From Aspergillus flavus (Eukaryota > Ascomycota > Eurotiomycetes > Eurotiales > Aspergillaceae): a stretch of 64,000 nt of DNA. The stretch is from NCBI RefSeq assembly GCF_009017415.1, contig NC_092406.1, forward strand, positions 2,666,001-2,730,000. The letters are read 5' to 3'. Numbering within the stretch: position 1 is the stretch's first letter; each line of letters starts with the position of its first letter. Shown here piece by piece: positions 34,221 through 45,039 of this stretch. The notes beneath the pieces were generated by a model. The model had not been told where the DNA came from. It was given only the letters and a program-made list of their open reading frames with translations, and searched no databases. Made by a program: the position numbers and the translations under genes.

Positions 34221-36291
34221 TCAACTCGATCCATTAATGATAAGATCGGAGATCTTCTCCGCCAACATATCTGTAACCCATTAGCCATTATCCAGCCCAT
34301 ACCAATAATACCAAAACTTACAAACAGACGACTGAGGATGTCCCGGAGGGAGGAATGGAAAAGCACTGGCATCCACAACCCGAACCCCCTCAACGCCATA
34401 CACCCGGGCCTGGCTATCAACCACCGCCATTTCATCATCAGAAGTGCCCATCTTACAGGTACAAGCGGCATGCCAGAGCGTCATCACATTGTCTTTAATA
34501 TATTCCAGGATCTGTTCGTCAGTTTGCACCCGTTTCCCGGGATGATACTCCTCTCCTATGACAGCGGGGGCCATGGCTTCGCTCTGGAATGCCTGGCGGA
34601 TACGCTTGAACATGGCCACTGCGACTTCCTGATCGGACTTCGTATCGAGCCAGTTGGGATTGATGATGGGTAGGTCGGAAGTATCGGCTGATTTTAGTGT
34701 GATATTGCCTCGCGATGTCGGGGTGATGAGCACACCCAGCATGGAAGCGTATTGGTACCCGTCTTTGGGTTGGTCTGTGAGGAGGTTGGAGACCGTGCCC
34801 ATGTAGCCTGCGCCGGAGATATACTGTATCAAGAATGTTAGCAAATACCAAAAGTCTAGACGCAGCAATAGATCAGAATACCTCAGCTTCCGGCCAATCA
34901 CTTGTAAAAGTGGCCAAGTCCTTCAGCGTCTGGCTAGTGAACTGGGACCGCAGGCTATCAGGGATCTTCTCCCACGCCAAATAATCCGCAACCGGGTTCG
35001 TCAGAGGTCCTGTTTTCATGATGGAGGAATTCAAAAAGTCTTTGACGAGATTTAGCAAATTCGTCGCGATCTTAGTGAAAGTATCCACAGTAACCCGGTA
35101 TGAAGGTGCAAAGAATGGATGATCCCACATATTCCGCCCAACACCTGGTCGATCAGCAAGTACCTCAATATGGTGTTGCTCTAGAGTATCTCTCGGTCCG
35201 ATTCCAGAGACCATCAAGAGCTGCGGGGACTGGAAAGCGCCTGCAGAAATGATCACTTCTTTCTTTGCGTTCAGGGTGAAGGTGTTTCCCAGCGGGCCTT
35301 TAACCCGAACTCCAGTGGCCTTTTTGTTCTTGTCAAAGAGCACCTTCTTAGCCAGGGTATTCGAGTACGTAGTTAGGGAGGGCGCTTTGATGGATGCCAG
35401 GAACGAAGCCTGGGAGCTGCTCCGGAGCTGGTCTTTCGGGCTTATCGTCGAAGCGCAATACTGCGCACCCATTAAAGTCCCATGATTGAATTCCTGGGTC
35501 TCGTTGATCCCAATCGCCTCCATCCCGCGGCTCATCCAGGTTGAAAAGGGCATCGCATAGTTGGCGTACGATACTTCCAGAGGACCGCCTTGGGCGTCAT
35601 ACGCGGCTGCATCGAAACCGGTCGTCGCATTTGCGAAGCGCGTCTTTGTGTTTGGTGGTGTGAAGTGTACACTTTTCTTGTAGTATGGTAGAACCTGGTC
35701 GAAGGTGTAGCTGCTATCATTGACAGCCGTGGCCCATTGTTCCATCGATTCGCGCGTCGGTCTGATATTGCATTAGCTCGAGTCGGACATTCTCATCTTA
35801 GAACTGGCTGACCGTTGGTAAATCATAAAATTCATGGCGGATCTGTACAGTTCCAATCAGTTAACTTCGGCAAACCCTTCGTAGAAGACAAATGCATACG
35901 AGCCACCCAAGCATTTCCCCCGCGCATAATGGATCGATCGCCCATTAGCCCCGGCAACTTTCTCTGCCACAAACCCCCAGTCATGGAGAGCTTTGGTATT
36001 GGGATCCGATCCGACAGGAAGAACGTCCGCCGCAGGAACCGCAGCGACTGATTCCAATTGATACAATCCACCAGCCTCAACCAGGGCAACCTTCAATGAC
36101 TTCTGCGCCAGTCGAGTGGCAATGACATTTCCACCAGTGCCGCCACCGACAACAATGTAGTCGAATGATGCGTCTCCAAAACCGCGCGCATCCACTCGAG
36201 ACACATATGTATCTGACTGGGTACTCGGAACAGCGTTCGTGTGGAGGACTAGTGACTGCAGTACGAATGAAGCAAGACCAGCTCGACGCAT
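34221..36291 (-). CDS. Secreted GMC (glucose-methanol-choline) oxidoreductase
   Basis: Five exons (35900-36291, 35813-35842, 34882-35761, 34322-34823, 34221-34270) encode 617 residues, the usual GMC size; a 30-base exon 2 is required. A hydrophobic N-terminus (LASFVLQSLVLHTNAVPS) looks like a secretion signal. The FAD-binding signature is DYIVVGGGTGGNVIATRL, then ARGKCLGGSSAMNFMIY (GMC signature 1, spanning exon 1 and 2) and GAFQSPQLLMVSGIGP (signature 2). The catalytic pair is His in LWHAACTCKMG and His in PPGHPQS near the C-terminus. Substrate could be an alcohol, aryl alcohol or sugar; the sequence does not decide. It might tailor a secreted metabolite, but it is 20 kb from the PKS. Confidence 0.93.
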
Positions 36292-36988
36292 CTTTAGGAT
36301 AATGTTAGGTAACGTGCATAGTAGTAAAGCTTCGAATGATACTTACTTTGAATGTCAATCATGCGATATCAGAAACAGAATGACCTTAAAAAGTGGCAGG
36401 GTTTCTACTCAATTTTCTCGAGTCAAGGGCATAAACTCTGATATATATAACCACGTCCATGATCCGTCCATTCCGTGTAGGTAGTCCACAAAATGGGACG
36501 TGCCTACCATTTCCAGCAGTCCCTAAGAGCCTAACCTAACCTTTGGCATTCGCAATATTCGACCTATACAATTTGATTTGTCTGGTCTCATTAAGAAGGG
36601 AACATTGAAACGGCCCCGCTGACTCAAAAACCAGCCTGGTAGATATTCGGATCTCAAAATTAGGGTTATGAAATCATGCCGATCGAAAATTAAACGCCAG
36701 GTCCAGGGGCTCTTTAACCTTGGATTGAGCGCTCTAATCTGGAACATCCCTTAGTTCACTCTCTCTAGTGCTTATTCGTTTGGTATTAGATGATCTGGGT
36801 GTGGGTTCGCTGGTTCGGCAATATCCCGGAACGTGTCTCTGGCGAGTGTGGATCCAAAAATAGGTGGAAGGAGTGAGTTTCACCATGGAACTTGGACCCC
36901 TGATATATGACTTGGCAATACCATCTACCAACATTGACATAAAAGGATAAAGTAATATAAAATCGATTCTATAACCTCTATACGTACA
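36292..36988. other. Intergenic
   Basis: A 697-base spacer containing the GMC oxidase promoter and the 3' end of the glycosyltransferase gene. Frames at 36523-36940 have no motifs. It marks the change from accessory genes to the denser block on the right. Confidence 0.5.
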
Positions 36989-38434
36989 TCACCTAGAGCG
37001 ATACCGAATACACCTCCCAACGACCGGCATACTATGCACCAATTCCAACGCTCTAGGGACAATCCGCTGTCCATGAATAATCAAAGGAACCACAGCAATC
37101 AACCACATGAAGTACACAAGTCCAACAGCGAGAGTAAGGCGCAGTTTCTCCAGAATTGGCAACATGAAATTAGCCACGACAGGTTCATCAGAACCACCCA
37201 GACTTTCCTCTGCAGAACGCTGCTCAAATGCGTTGGCCATCTGCCAGGCCACTCGGTTGTTGATCTTCTCCCACGTTGTCTCTTCTGCATACCTCCGAGC
37301 AGACGTAGAAAGGGCAGACCGTAAATGGCTATTGATGGAAACGTCTCGTACTAAGCCAACAAAATTGCGTATGTCGTTTGGAGGAACCAGGTATCCCGTC
37401 TTTTGATGTTGGACAATATCTGACGGGCCGCCTTGGTCTCTGGCGATAACGGGTAGCCCGCTGGCCATTGCCTCCAGCACAACTAGTCCAAAGGTTTCGG
37501 TGATCGAGCAATGGAGGAATATATCACCTGAGGCGTATGCATGAGCCAGAGGTTGTCCGGTCAAGAACCCCGTGAAGATGACATGTTCTCTGACCGCGTC
37601 GAAGAGACGGTGGATTCGGGCTTCAACGACCGGGTTGCGATTGCCGCCGACGATCAGCAGCTTAAATGGGATCTTTTGTTCAGCTAGCCTAATTGTCGCT
37701 TCTGCTAGGAACTCGAATCCTTTCTCTGGAGCAAGGCGACACACGCAGACGAGAATAATCTCTCCTTTCGGGGCAATCTCCCTTCGATATGCATTGTCAC
37801 GGTGTGTGGGGTTAAACAACGAGGTATCAACGCCACGTCCCAGTCGAACGGTGCGCTCGACAGGAGCGCCGGCATCTTTCAAGTAGTTCAATACAGCCGA
37901 ACAAGGATAGAAGATGGTGTGTACAGCTGGATGGCTGAACAGGAACCCTTGCACTGTGGCCAAGAGCCAAACCGCGAATCTGTCCAGAGGTGCCGGAAAT
38001 ATTATTTCACTGTATGCTGAGAGGTCTGTTTGGTAGTTAAGCAACACTGTCGATGGTTTTCGAAGTTGACGGGTCTGCAGCAAGATCTGGAAGCCTAGAG
38101 ACGCTGGGCTTGCGACGTAAAGGATATCTGGCTGGAAGGTTTGCTTGTAGACAGTGTCCAAGCGAAAGGGGTACACTATCGTCAGGTCTGGATTGTATGG
38201 CAGAGGATATCCCGGTATCCGGCAATCTGCTGCGTCCTGTGCCTGGTAGCGGAAGCCTTGATACTGCGGTGCGACCACAGCCAGATCGACACCGTTGCGC
38301 CGGAGATACTCCACCAAGCTCAACGTCGTCCGACTAACCCCATTAACAGGTCCCAGTGACTCTGTCGTCAGCAGAACACGCCTTCCTTTGAGAATTTTAG
38401 GAAAATCATCGGGTTTGGAAGTAAACGACGCCAT
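36989..38434 (-). CDS. GT4-family glycosyltransferase with C-terminal membrane segment
   Basis: One exon, 481 residues. It has a GT-B fold signature: N-terminal glycine-rich acceptor loop (GPVNGVSRTTLSLVEYL), the donor-domain start IILVCVCRLAPEKGF, and the EX7E nucleotide-sugar motif (Glu313, Glu321) in SITETFGLVVLEAMASG. A hydrophobic stretch at 432-454 would anchor the C-terminus in a membrane. It resembles retaining enzymes that glycosylate lipids, such as SQD2-type and glucuronosyl-diacylglycerol synthases. It is transcribed divergently from a UDP-glucose dehydrogenase gene with 541 bases between starts, so UDP-glucuronate is the likely donor (inference). Acceptor is probably a lipid or other membrane-linked molecule. 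No frame damage is visible. Confidence 0.85.
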   Translation of the reverse strand: MASFTSKPDDFPKILKGRRVLLTTESLGPVNGVSRTTLSLVEYLRRNGVDLAVVAPQYQGFRYQAQDAADCRIPGYPLPYNPDLTIVYPFRLDTVYKQTFQPDILYVASPASLGFQILLQTRQLRKPSTVLLNYQTDLSAYSEIIFPAPLDRFAVWLLATVQGFLFSHPAVHTIFYPCSAVLNYLKDAGAPVERTVRLGRGVDTSLFNPTHRDNAYRREIAPKGEIILVCVCRLAPEKGFEFLAEATIRLAEQKIPFKLLIVGGNRNPVVEARIHRLFDAVREHVIFTGFLTGQPLAHAYASGDIFLHCSITETFGLVVLEAMASGLPVIARDQGGPSDIVQHQKTGYLVPPNDIRNFVGLVRDVSINSHLRSALSTSARRYAEETTWEKINNRVAWQMANAFEQRSAEESLGGSDEPVVANFMLPILEKLRLTLAVGLVYFMWLIAVVPLIIHGQRIVPRALELVHSMPVVGRCIRYRSR

Positions 38435-38975
38435 TGTGCACTGCAGTATTGCAACGAATTAGAGGCGGCAATACCATGTTTTAATAGAACCATTTATCTT
38501 GCATTAGATCGCCTTCATGGCAGATGACACGGAACCATGGATAGCATATGATGGCCAGTTGATTTGACGATCTCCTGCGGGATGGAGGGCTCATTCTTTA
38601 GAATTGAAGACAAGCTTCGTGTAGGAGGGCTTCGTGCGGGCACGTGGGGTGGCCGGTATAAATTAACCTTCACCAGTGACATTCCGTCTTTTCTTCCCCG
38701 TGCACCAATTCTTCAAGCTCTTTGGAACTCCCTACAAACATATTTTGCGCTCAGCAGGCCCGTTAGCCCCTTATCTTGCTTCATCGCGTTCCGGAAACGC
38801 TCGTAGGAGGTATTCGCAGGACCAGTAGCCTGCGGGAAACATGTAACGATTAACCATGTTAGTTTACCTCGGCCACCGGGTGACCAGGAAGGGCCAGGTG
38901 CGATGATAGACTGTATAAACGCTCTGATCCCTGTTAATAATCTCATTCAAGAAGGCTCATGCCCGCAGACTAGAC
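38435..38975. promoter_or_regulatory. Shared divergent promoter of GT4 and UGDH genes
   Basis: A 541-base interval between two divergent start codons. It contains CACGTG (38641-38646), the core of bHLH or bZIP sites, and TATAAATTA (38657-38665) facing the dehydrogenase. The TATA box is about 320 bases from that ATG, suggesting a long leader. Co-regulation of the two genes is a reasonable inference. Confidence 0.55.
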
Positions 38976-41137
38976 ATGATCTCGCAAATGCTCGCGGAAA
39001 AGGAGACACACCTGATGGACATTCCGTCTTCGCCACTGGGCACCTCGGAGGGGAGTTTGTATGAGGACTCAACACCTCCTACGACTCCAGCTTCGAGTCC
39101 TTTGTTCGGTGCCTCCAGAGGAGATGAGCTCGCCTCGTCAAGCTTTCCATCTTCATCAGCCACTTATAATCTCAGCTCCGAACAAAGAGTTCACGACATT
39201 CCCTGCGTCGCTACACTTTGGAGATCCTCAGAGGGACAGTTCAAGAATGTTTGCGTCGTGGGCGCGGGGTATGTAGGTACGTATACACTGCTGCACGATT
39301 ATCCCCTCAAGGTGCTATTATACATGACCCTAACCGTCCATAGGAGGGCCGACCGCTGCAGTCCTCGCGCTCCATAACCCATCCATCGCAGTCGAAGTCG
39401 TGGACCGAGACCCTCGTCGCATTCAGAGATGGAAATCGCGACATCCCCCAGTCCATGAGCCAGGCCTGGACAACGTTGTCCGCGTCGCGAGGGACGGCGC
39501 AGAGTTTGTGACAGCGAGTGCTTCCATTGCAGCCATCTTAGGGGACGCCAAGCGGAAGCCCAACCTATTCTTTACGTGCGACTCAGCTAGTAGCATATCT
39601 CGTGCTGACATGGTCTTCCTTGCGGTGAACACACCCACCAAGACCTTTGGGTTAGGCGCTGGAAAAGCTACCGATATGACAGCCGTCGATGAGGCCGTGC
39701 GACAGATTGCGCTCCACGCAAAACCTGGCGCAGTTATCGTGGAGAAGAGTACGGTGCCGTGCGGCACTGCTCAGCGTATTCGACAAATGGTATTATTACT
39801 CCTTGCTCTCCATATCCTTTGCGATCAGTATCCCTCAACAAATTTCCAGGGCCTTTGAAAATTCTGCCTTGGACCATTCTGCAAAAATACTAACTTCATC
39901 ATAGTTCTCCACCCTTCGACCAGAAGTCCCCTTCGAGGTTCTCTCCAACCCAGAATTCCTATCCGAAGGCTCAGCCATCGACGACCTCGTCAAACCAGAC
40001 CGCGTCCTCATCGGATCGTCAGGAACACCAGCAGGTCGTCGTGCAGCAGCTATGCTCACAAGCCTCTACTCCACCTGGGTGCCAGCATCGCGCATCCTCG
40101 AAATCAACTCCTGGTCATCAGAGCTATCCAAACTAGTAGCCAACGCCATGCTCGCCCAGCGGATCAGCAGCATCAACTCCATCAGCGCCATCTGCGAGAA
40201 GACCGGCGCCGAGGTCGATCAAGTAGCCAAAGCAGTGGGCATGGACACACGCATTGGACACCAATTTCTCAAGGCCGGTCTGGGATTCGGCGGATCGTGC
40301 TTCCGCAAGGATATCGCCAGCTTGACCTATCTGGCTGAGTCCCTGGGGCTGGACGACGTCGCAGAATACTGGAATCAAGTCAATGTCATGAATGTAATGC
40401 AGCGGAACCGGTTCGCCAGAAAGGTGATTGATCGGTTCGAGGGCAATTTGCATGGTCGTAAGATTGCCTGTCTTGGCTTTGCATTTAAGAAAGACACGGG
40501 AGATACGCGTGAGTCTTTGGCTGCTGATGTGGTCCGGCTTTTGATGGAGGAGCGGCCGATGGAGATCGCTATCTATGATCCTTACTGTCAGACAGAGGAT
40601 ATCCTCCGTGAGCTGGAGGTGGTTTTGGGTACTCACACAGAGAAGAATAGTGTAGTGAAGGTTCTTGCAGATCCTTATCTGGCCTGTTCTCAGGCGCATG
40701 CAGTTCTGGTCTTGACGGACTGTGATCAGTTCCGCAATGTTCCTACTAACCCTCGGGGTCGTTCGTTGTTGGCCTATCAGTCATCTATTGCTAGAGCGGA
40801 CCAGGAGGTATATGATAGTCTAGCTGAGGTCATTATGACTCCTGTCAAACCAGAAGAGGAGACTTGGACATTTAATGGAATATCCTACCGTCTTGTCCCA
40901 CAAGAGGATTGTGCTGCTGATTGCGCATCTTGTCGCTCGACATCCAGCCGACCTGCAACTGCCGAACCGCTGGAGTGGGCGCGCATTGCTTACAACCTGA
41001 AAGAACCCAAGTGGGTGCTTGATGGCCGGTGTTTCCTGGATGTACGAGAGATGGAGAAATTGGGCATTCATCTGGATACTGTTGGACGGCGGCCTGGTGC
41101 AACACAATCAAGCGATACCACCAGCGTTGGTATTTGA
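38976..41137 (+). CDS. UDP-glucose 6-dehydrogenase with long N-terminal extension
   Basis: Three exons (38976-39276, 39344-39789, 39905-41137) encode 659 residues. The enzyme oxidises UDP-glucose to UDP-glucuronate with two NAD+. Residues 1-90 are a Ser/Pro-rich extension not found in standard enzymes. The NAD-binding turn GAGYVGG starts at 96 and crosses the first intron. VEKSTVPCGTA, NPEFLSEGSAI and the catalytic GFGGSCFRKD (Cys381) follow, then the dimer and UDP-binding domains with GFAFKKDTGDTRESLA. The C-terminal domain ends with a Cys-rich insertion (CAADCASC) and PKWVLDGRCFLD. Standard enzymes are about 450-490 residues. GDP-mannose dehydrogenase is excluded less by motif than by context. 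It pairs with the adjacent GT4 gene. Confidence 0.92.
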
Positions 41138-41325
41138 TCTGAGCACTCAGAGGACCTAATTAGATTGATACCCTACTTATGTTGATATTGAATTCCGAAT
41201 ATACAGAATCAAGCACATTATCAATTAAGCACTACAGCACGATCATAAACATAAGTATGAACATACGAAAACATCATTACCATATGAGTCATACAACAGA
41301 ATCCCATAGGAAGCATAAAACGAGC

Positions 41326-42228
41326 TCACAAGGAAGCCTGGAACTTCCCATCGATCTCCTCCACCTTCTTCACAGCCCTCTGGTAGCCCTTCTCGGCCTG
41401 AATCATCTCCACATACTTAGCCAGATGGGGATACTTCTCCTTCAGGGGCAATCTCAACGACGCCGCAATAAGAGGGAAGCTCATCATAATATCAGCAGCC
41501 GTCAACTGCTGTCCGCAGAGATACGGTCCACCACCAGGGGCGGTCTTCAAGCGCTCCTCAAGGAAATCAAAGTTCCCAAAGATATTCCTAGAAAGGAAGG
41601 CCTCTTCAACCTTTGACGCAACAAACCTCGGGATGGGCTTGATGAAGAACGGAACAGGGGCATCCTTCATACCTAAGCCACACCATCAGCCACGAACCAC
41701 AGACACCAAGCCAAAGAGACGAAAGAAAGGTAAACTCACGGTCCATGACCAACTGAAACACCAAAAACGGCATCAGAGTACCCTCAGCATAGTGCATGAA
41801 ATACCGATAACGCATCCATTCCTCCGTCTCGCCGCCGACAGCGCCCTCCTTGCCCTCGGGATAGCGCTTTGGGATGAGCTTCTCGCCGCCGAAATGGTCG
41901 CATAGGTACTCGGTGATATTACCCGATTCGGCAAGCACGAGCGGTTTCTCTGACTGCTCGGTTTCAATGGTGATGACGGGCGATTTGCCCAGTGGATGGA
42001 TCTTTTTCAGCTCCGGGGGAGCCAGCATCTCCGAGGTGCGCTTGAAGGTCTTCAGGTTGTAGGTGAGGCCTAGTTCTTCGAAGAGCCAGACGATGCGCTG
42101 GGAGCGGGATTGCTCCAGCCTGTAAGGTTTTCTCTTGTTAGTGTGCTCTGATGTATCGCTAGTACATAGGAAGGGAAGGAGACGGACCAGTAGAGGGTGA
42201 TGTTGGCGCCTTTGTTTACGTCCGTCAT
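41326..42228 (-). CDS. Glutathione S-transferase
   Basis: Three exons (42188-42228, 41740-42119, 41326-41672) encode 255 residues. The thioredoxin-like N-domain starts ITLYWLEQSRSQRIVWLFEELGLTYNLK, and the glutathione-binding turn is in PLGKSPVI followed by ESGNITEYL. The C-terminal all-helical domain contains PYLCGQQLTAADIMMSFPL, the conserved N-capping box region. It conjugates glutathione to electrophiles or acts as a peroxidase in the cytosol. Ser in LEQSRSQR is the likely active residue. It lies 3' to 3' with the UGDH gene (188 bases). It is a housekeeping-type enzyme rather than an obvious cluster member. Confidence 0.92.
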
Positions 42229-42884
42229 CTTGATGTATATCTACGCTTTGGTACGAGGGCAAAGGTATATTGCTTTGAGTTGAGTCGATCCAGCAAGAAG
42301 CGACCGAGTTGATATAAAACCAGAACCGAATACGGTATCCTATGCGAGGACACTGAGCACCGTTTCTGACGTGCTAAATACGGGTCGAAGACCAATATCA
42401 AGAAGCCAGGACTCTTATACCGAGCAGATCTAGACTGATCGACTGGAATAATCTCCTCGTATTGCAGCGACCGAGCAAAAAAGAGCATATCTGCCTCGGC
42501 ATGTCCGCCTGTGAAACTGCGTCATCGGCGGAAGTGGGTCTTGCAGTCCAATTCCTAGAGGACCATTTTCGAGTTTGGTGATTGAACATCTTCATTATCT
42601 GGACATTTTCCCGACAATCTCCCGATCACCGCATGGTATAGCACATTAGTTCCTGGTACTAGTAGGATAGACATGATATACCCAAATTAGGATAAAGAAG
42701 AAGTTAATGCATGACTGCATGTTCAGCCATGCCCAGCCAATCACATCCATGCACAAAACAATCTTACTAAGCAGTGCTGATATATTCACGTGACATCACG
42801 GGGAACCTCACCTCACCCAATCGAAGCTCAGCCAATTCAAGACGAAGATAGTGATAACGCTGTCCATCCTACACAACCGCTACC
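42229..42884. promoter_or_regulatory. Divergent promoter of GST and complex I subunit genes
   Basis: A 656-base region between two divergent starts. Apparent frames here are shadows. No clear TATA box faces the plus-strand gene, as is common for housekeeping genes. Confidence 0.4.
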
Positions 42885-43419
42885 ATGGCCGGTCCTAGCA
42901 AGTGTGAGTATTCTTCCTCGATTGCAATTGCTGTAGAAGGTACTGATACGTTTTAATTCCAGCCCTGGTCCTTGACCCGGCCCTCCAGAAATACTACGGT
43001 ACATATCCTCCCCTCGTTTTCTCCCCCGACACCCAATAAACCAATCTTGATATGATATAACGACGGAATGCGATGGACTCTATACTCTCTCGATGCGCTT
43101 TACCGTCTAATACTACGATTGGAAACATGAGGTTGTCGAGAAGACCACGATCAAGACTAATAGTGTCGAACAGAGATCAACGCAAACCGCTACAAGTACT
43201 TCCGCTGGACCCCGCGCCATGCCTGGCTCTCGTTTCTCTACATGGCTGTGATCCCCGGAACGCTGGGCTACATTGCCTACAAGACTGAGGTGGGTTTGAT
43301 TCTGGTTCCTTCGCCGAACTTGGGGAATGGAATGGTTTTGGACTGACGAGTTATTCTTGTTACAGGGCAAGTACGACTTCCGTGGGAAGAGGAGAGGAGA
43401 TACGCTTGAGGAATTTTGA
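42885..43419 (+). CDS. NADH:ubiquinone oxidoreductase B15/NDUFB4-like subunit
   Basis: Four short exons (42885-42903, 42963-42998, 43174-43289, 43366-43419) encode only 74 residues, which is why no long open frame reveals it. The product starts [19 protein letters not shown], continues [14 protein letters not shown], has one transmembrane helix ([20 protein letters not shown]) and ends [17 protein letters not shown]. Size, single helix and the terminal RGKRRGD motif match the fungal accessory subunit of mitochondrial complex I equivalent to NDUFB4 (B15). It would sit in the inner-membrane arm. All introns have GT-AG ends, and the third-exon acceptor follows a GACTAAT branch. Confidence 0.88.
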
Positions 43420-43834
43420 TTGATCGTTTTTTTGCGGTTGATTGGCTTGATGGTGGATGAAAATGAAGGGTTTGTCGAGGATGACGACACTCATCGTTAG
43501 ATGTGTATTTATTACGGAATATACCGCTTGTTGTTTCTTTTTTATTCTTGGTACTTGGTTCGAATTGTAGGTGAAGAGTTTGGATTATGCGCTTGTGGTG
43601 CCTCTAGTGTAAATGGAATGTGTTTAGTAGGATATGTGCGGATATATATAAATATATACTTAAGGTGGGATATGTCACCAAGTTTAAGCATTACACTACA
43701 CTTTCAGAATAGAAAACCACCGAGCCATACATCAGACAACAGCTAGATTTTCAGTACCGGGTATCCCTCAGGATCACAACTCCAGAAACTAATACAATCC
43801 GAGACCATTAGACACAAAATAGATAGAAATTCAA
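43420..43834. other. Intergenic, convergent
   Basis: A 415-base spacer between the 3' ends of the complex I subunit and SAP18 genes; T- and A-rich, with no coding evidence. Confidence 0.6.
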
Positions 43835-44632
43835 TTAATAAGGACCCCATCCTCTCCTCCCACGCCCCCCTCCTTCCGGTAGCCTCTCTCCTCGTCTCCA
43901 ATCGCCTGCAGGAATGCGTTCCCCGCCACCTCGGCCTCCCCGACCTGGCCGGCCTGCGAACCCATTATCGCGGAATGCTCTCATACCACCACCAACAGCC
44001 GAACCAATAGATCCCCTCCCGGCCGTGATCGGAGGTGCTACCGACCCGTCCTCCAGTGGCGGCAGAATCGCGCAGTCGACATAGTCTCCGATCACGAATC
44101 GTACGTCTTGTAGTGTTTTGTCGGCGTCGTGACCCTGTAGCCGTAGAGGTCCGGTCCGGGGTCCCGTAGGAGCACTGTTTTCTTCGTCGTTCTCATCGCG
44201 GTACGGGCTGTCCCTTGGCCCAATCACCACACTGCCTATGTCCTTGCTAAGGTATCGGCCTCGCGCCTCGGGTCCCATTTGTGCTGCGGTCTTTGTGTCG
44301 GGGTAAATGAGGCGAAAGCATAGTCTCGTCCCTACGGGCGGGTCCGGTAGTAGTGACGGCAAGGCGGATGTGAGGAGCTGTGACAACTCGCGCAGTGAGC
44401 AGGACTGCCAGGTGTAAATTTGAAGATGGGCAGGGAGCGGCGGCGGGGGAGGGGAGCGCGCCCGGATGGCATTGGGGCCGCTGACAGGACCCCCGTATGA
44501 TGCAGGCGACGACTGGGGAGCAAAGTCTGACAGGTGGTGGAAGTTGTTCATGCGGTAGAAAAGCTTCAGATGGAAGGGTGTTGTAGACTGACGGTCGATT
44601 TGGGGTTTCGGCGCATCTCGAGCGGCGGCCAT
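43835..44632 (-). CDS. sap18: SAP18-like Sin3-complex subunit
   Basis: One exon, 265 residues. It opens with PFHLKLFYRMNNFHHL and has the hallmark QIYTWQSCSLRELSQLL ubiquitin-like core of SAP18, followed by RLCFRLIYPD and FVIGDYVDCAILPP. SAP18 is a nuclear component of the Sin3 histone deacetylase complex and of the exon-junction-linked ASAP complex. Residues after about 215 form a glycine/arginine-rich RGG tail (RPGRGGRGGGERIP, GGGRGRRGWGPY), longer than in animal SAP18 and suggestive of RNA binding. It diverges from PRP18 (407 bases apart), placing two RNA/chromatin genes under one promoter region. Confidence 0.93.
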   Translation of the reverse strand: MAAARDAPKPQIDRQSTTPFHLKLFYRMNNFHHLSDFAPQSSPASYGGPVSGPNAIRARSPPPPPLPAHLQIYTWQSCSLRELSQLLTSALPSLLPDPPVGTRLCFRLIYPDTKTAAQMGPEARGRYLSKDIGSVVIGPRDSPYRDENDEENSAPTGPRTGPLRLQGHDADKTLQDVRFVIGDYVDCAILPPLEDGSVAPPITAGRGSIGSAVGGGMRAFRDNGFAGRPGRGGRGGGERIPAGDWRRGERLPEGGGRGRRGWGPY

Positions 44633-45039
44633 GATGCCGTTTGTTTGGTGGTTCGATGAAACGGAACAATTGATCGTTCAATGGAGCTGAAAGAGAATGT
44701 GGAGATAGTATCCTTGCGTATGCGTCTATTTCGTCACAGGCGTCAATGGGGGACAGCAATGAGTGAATATTAACTGAGGGATTGAATGTTCAGCGGAAGT
44801 TGTTGCGGTTGAAATTAAATGGAGAGCTCCGGTTTTGTCACGAGTTTAAGCTCGACCGCCGAGGAGCTTCTAGTCTAGTCCGCCCTCTCAACCTCCGCCC
44901 GAGAACCAACTTTTGCCGCTTCCTCCTCAACCGACTGGCGCTGTTGTTCGTCACAGAACCTTGCTACAATCTGGTTGCCTTTCCCAATTTCATTTAAATA
45001 ATTTCTGGTTGGATTTTGTCCATATCGGCAGCCACCAAA
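44633..45039. promoter_or_regulatory. Divergent promoter of SAP18 and PRP18
   Basis: A 407-base shared upstream region between two nuclear RNA-related genes. There is a pyrimidine-rich stretch near 44880-44950 ahead of the PRP18 start. No TATA box is evident. Confidence 0.5.

Noticed and set aside
43113..43490. 125-codon minus-strand frame
   Set aside because: It is antisense to exons 3 and 4 of the complex I subunit gene, whose splice sites and protein motifs are consistent.
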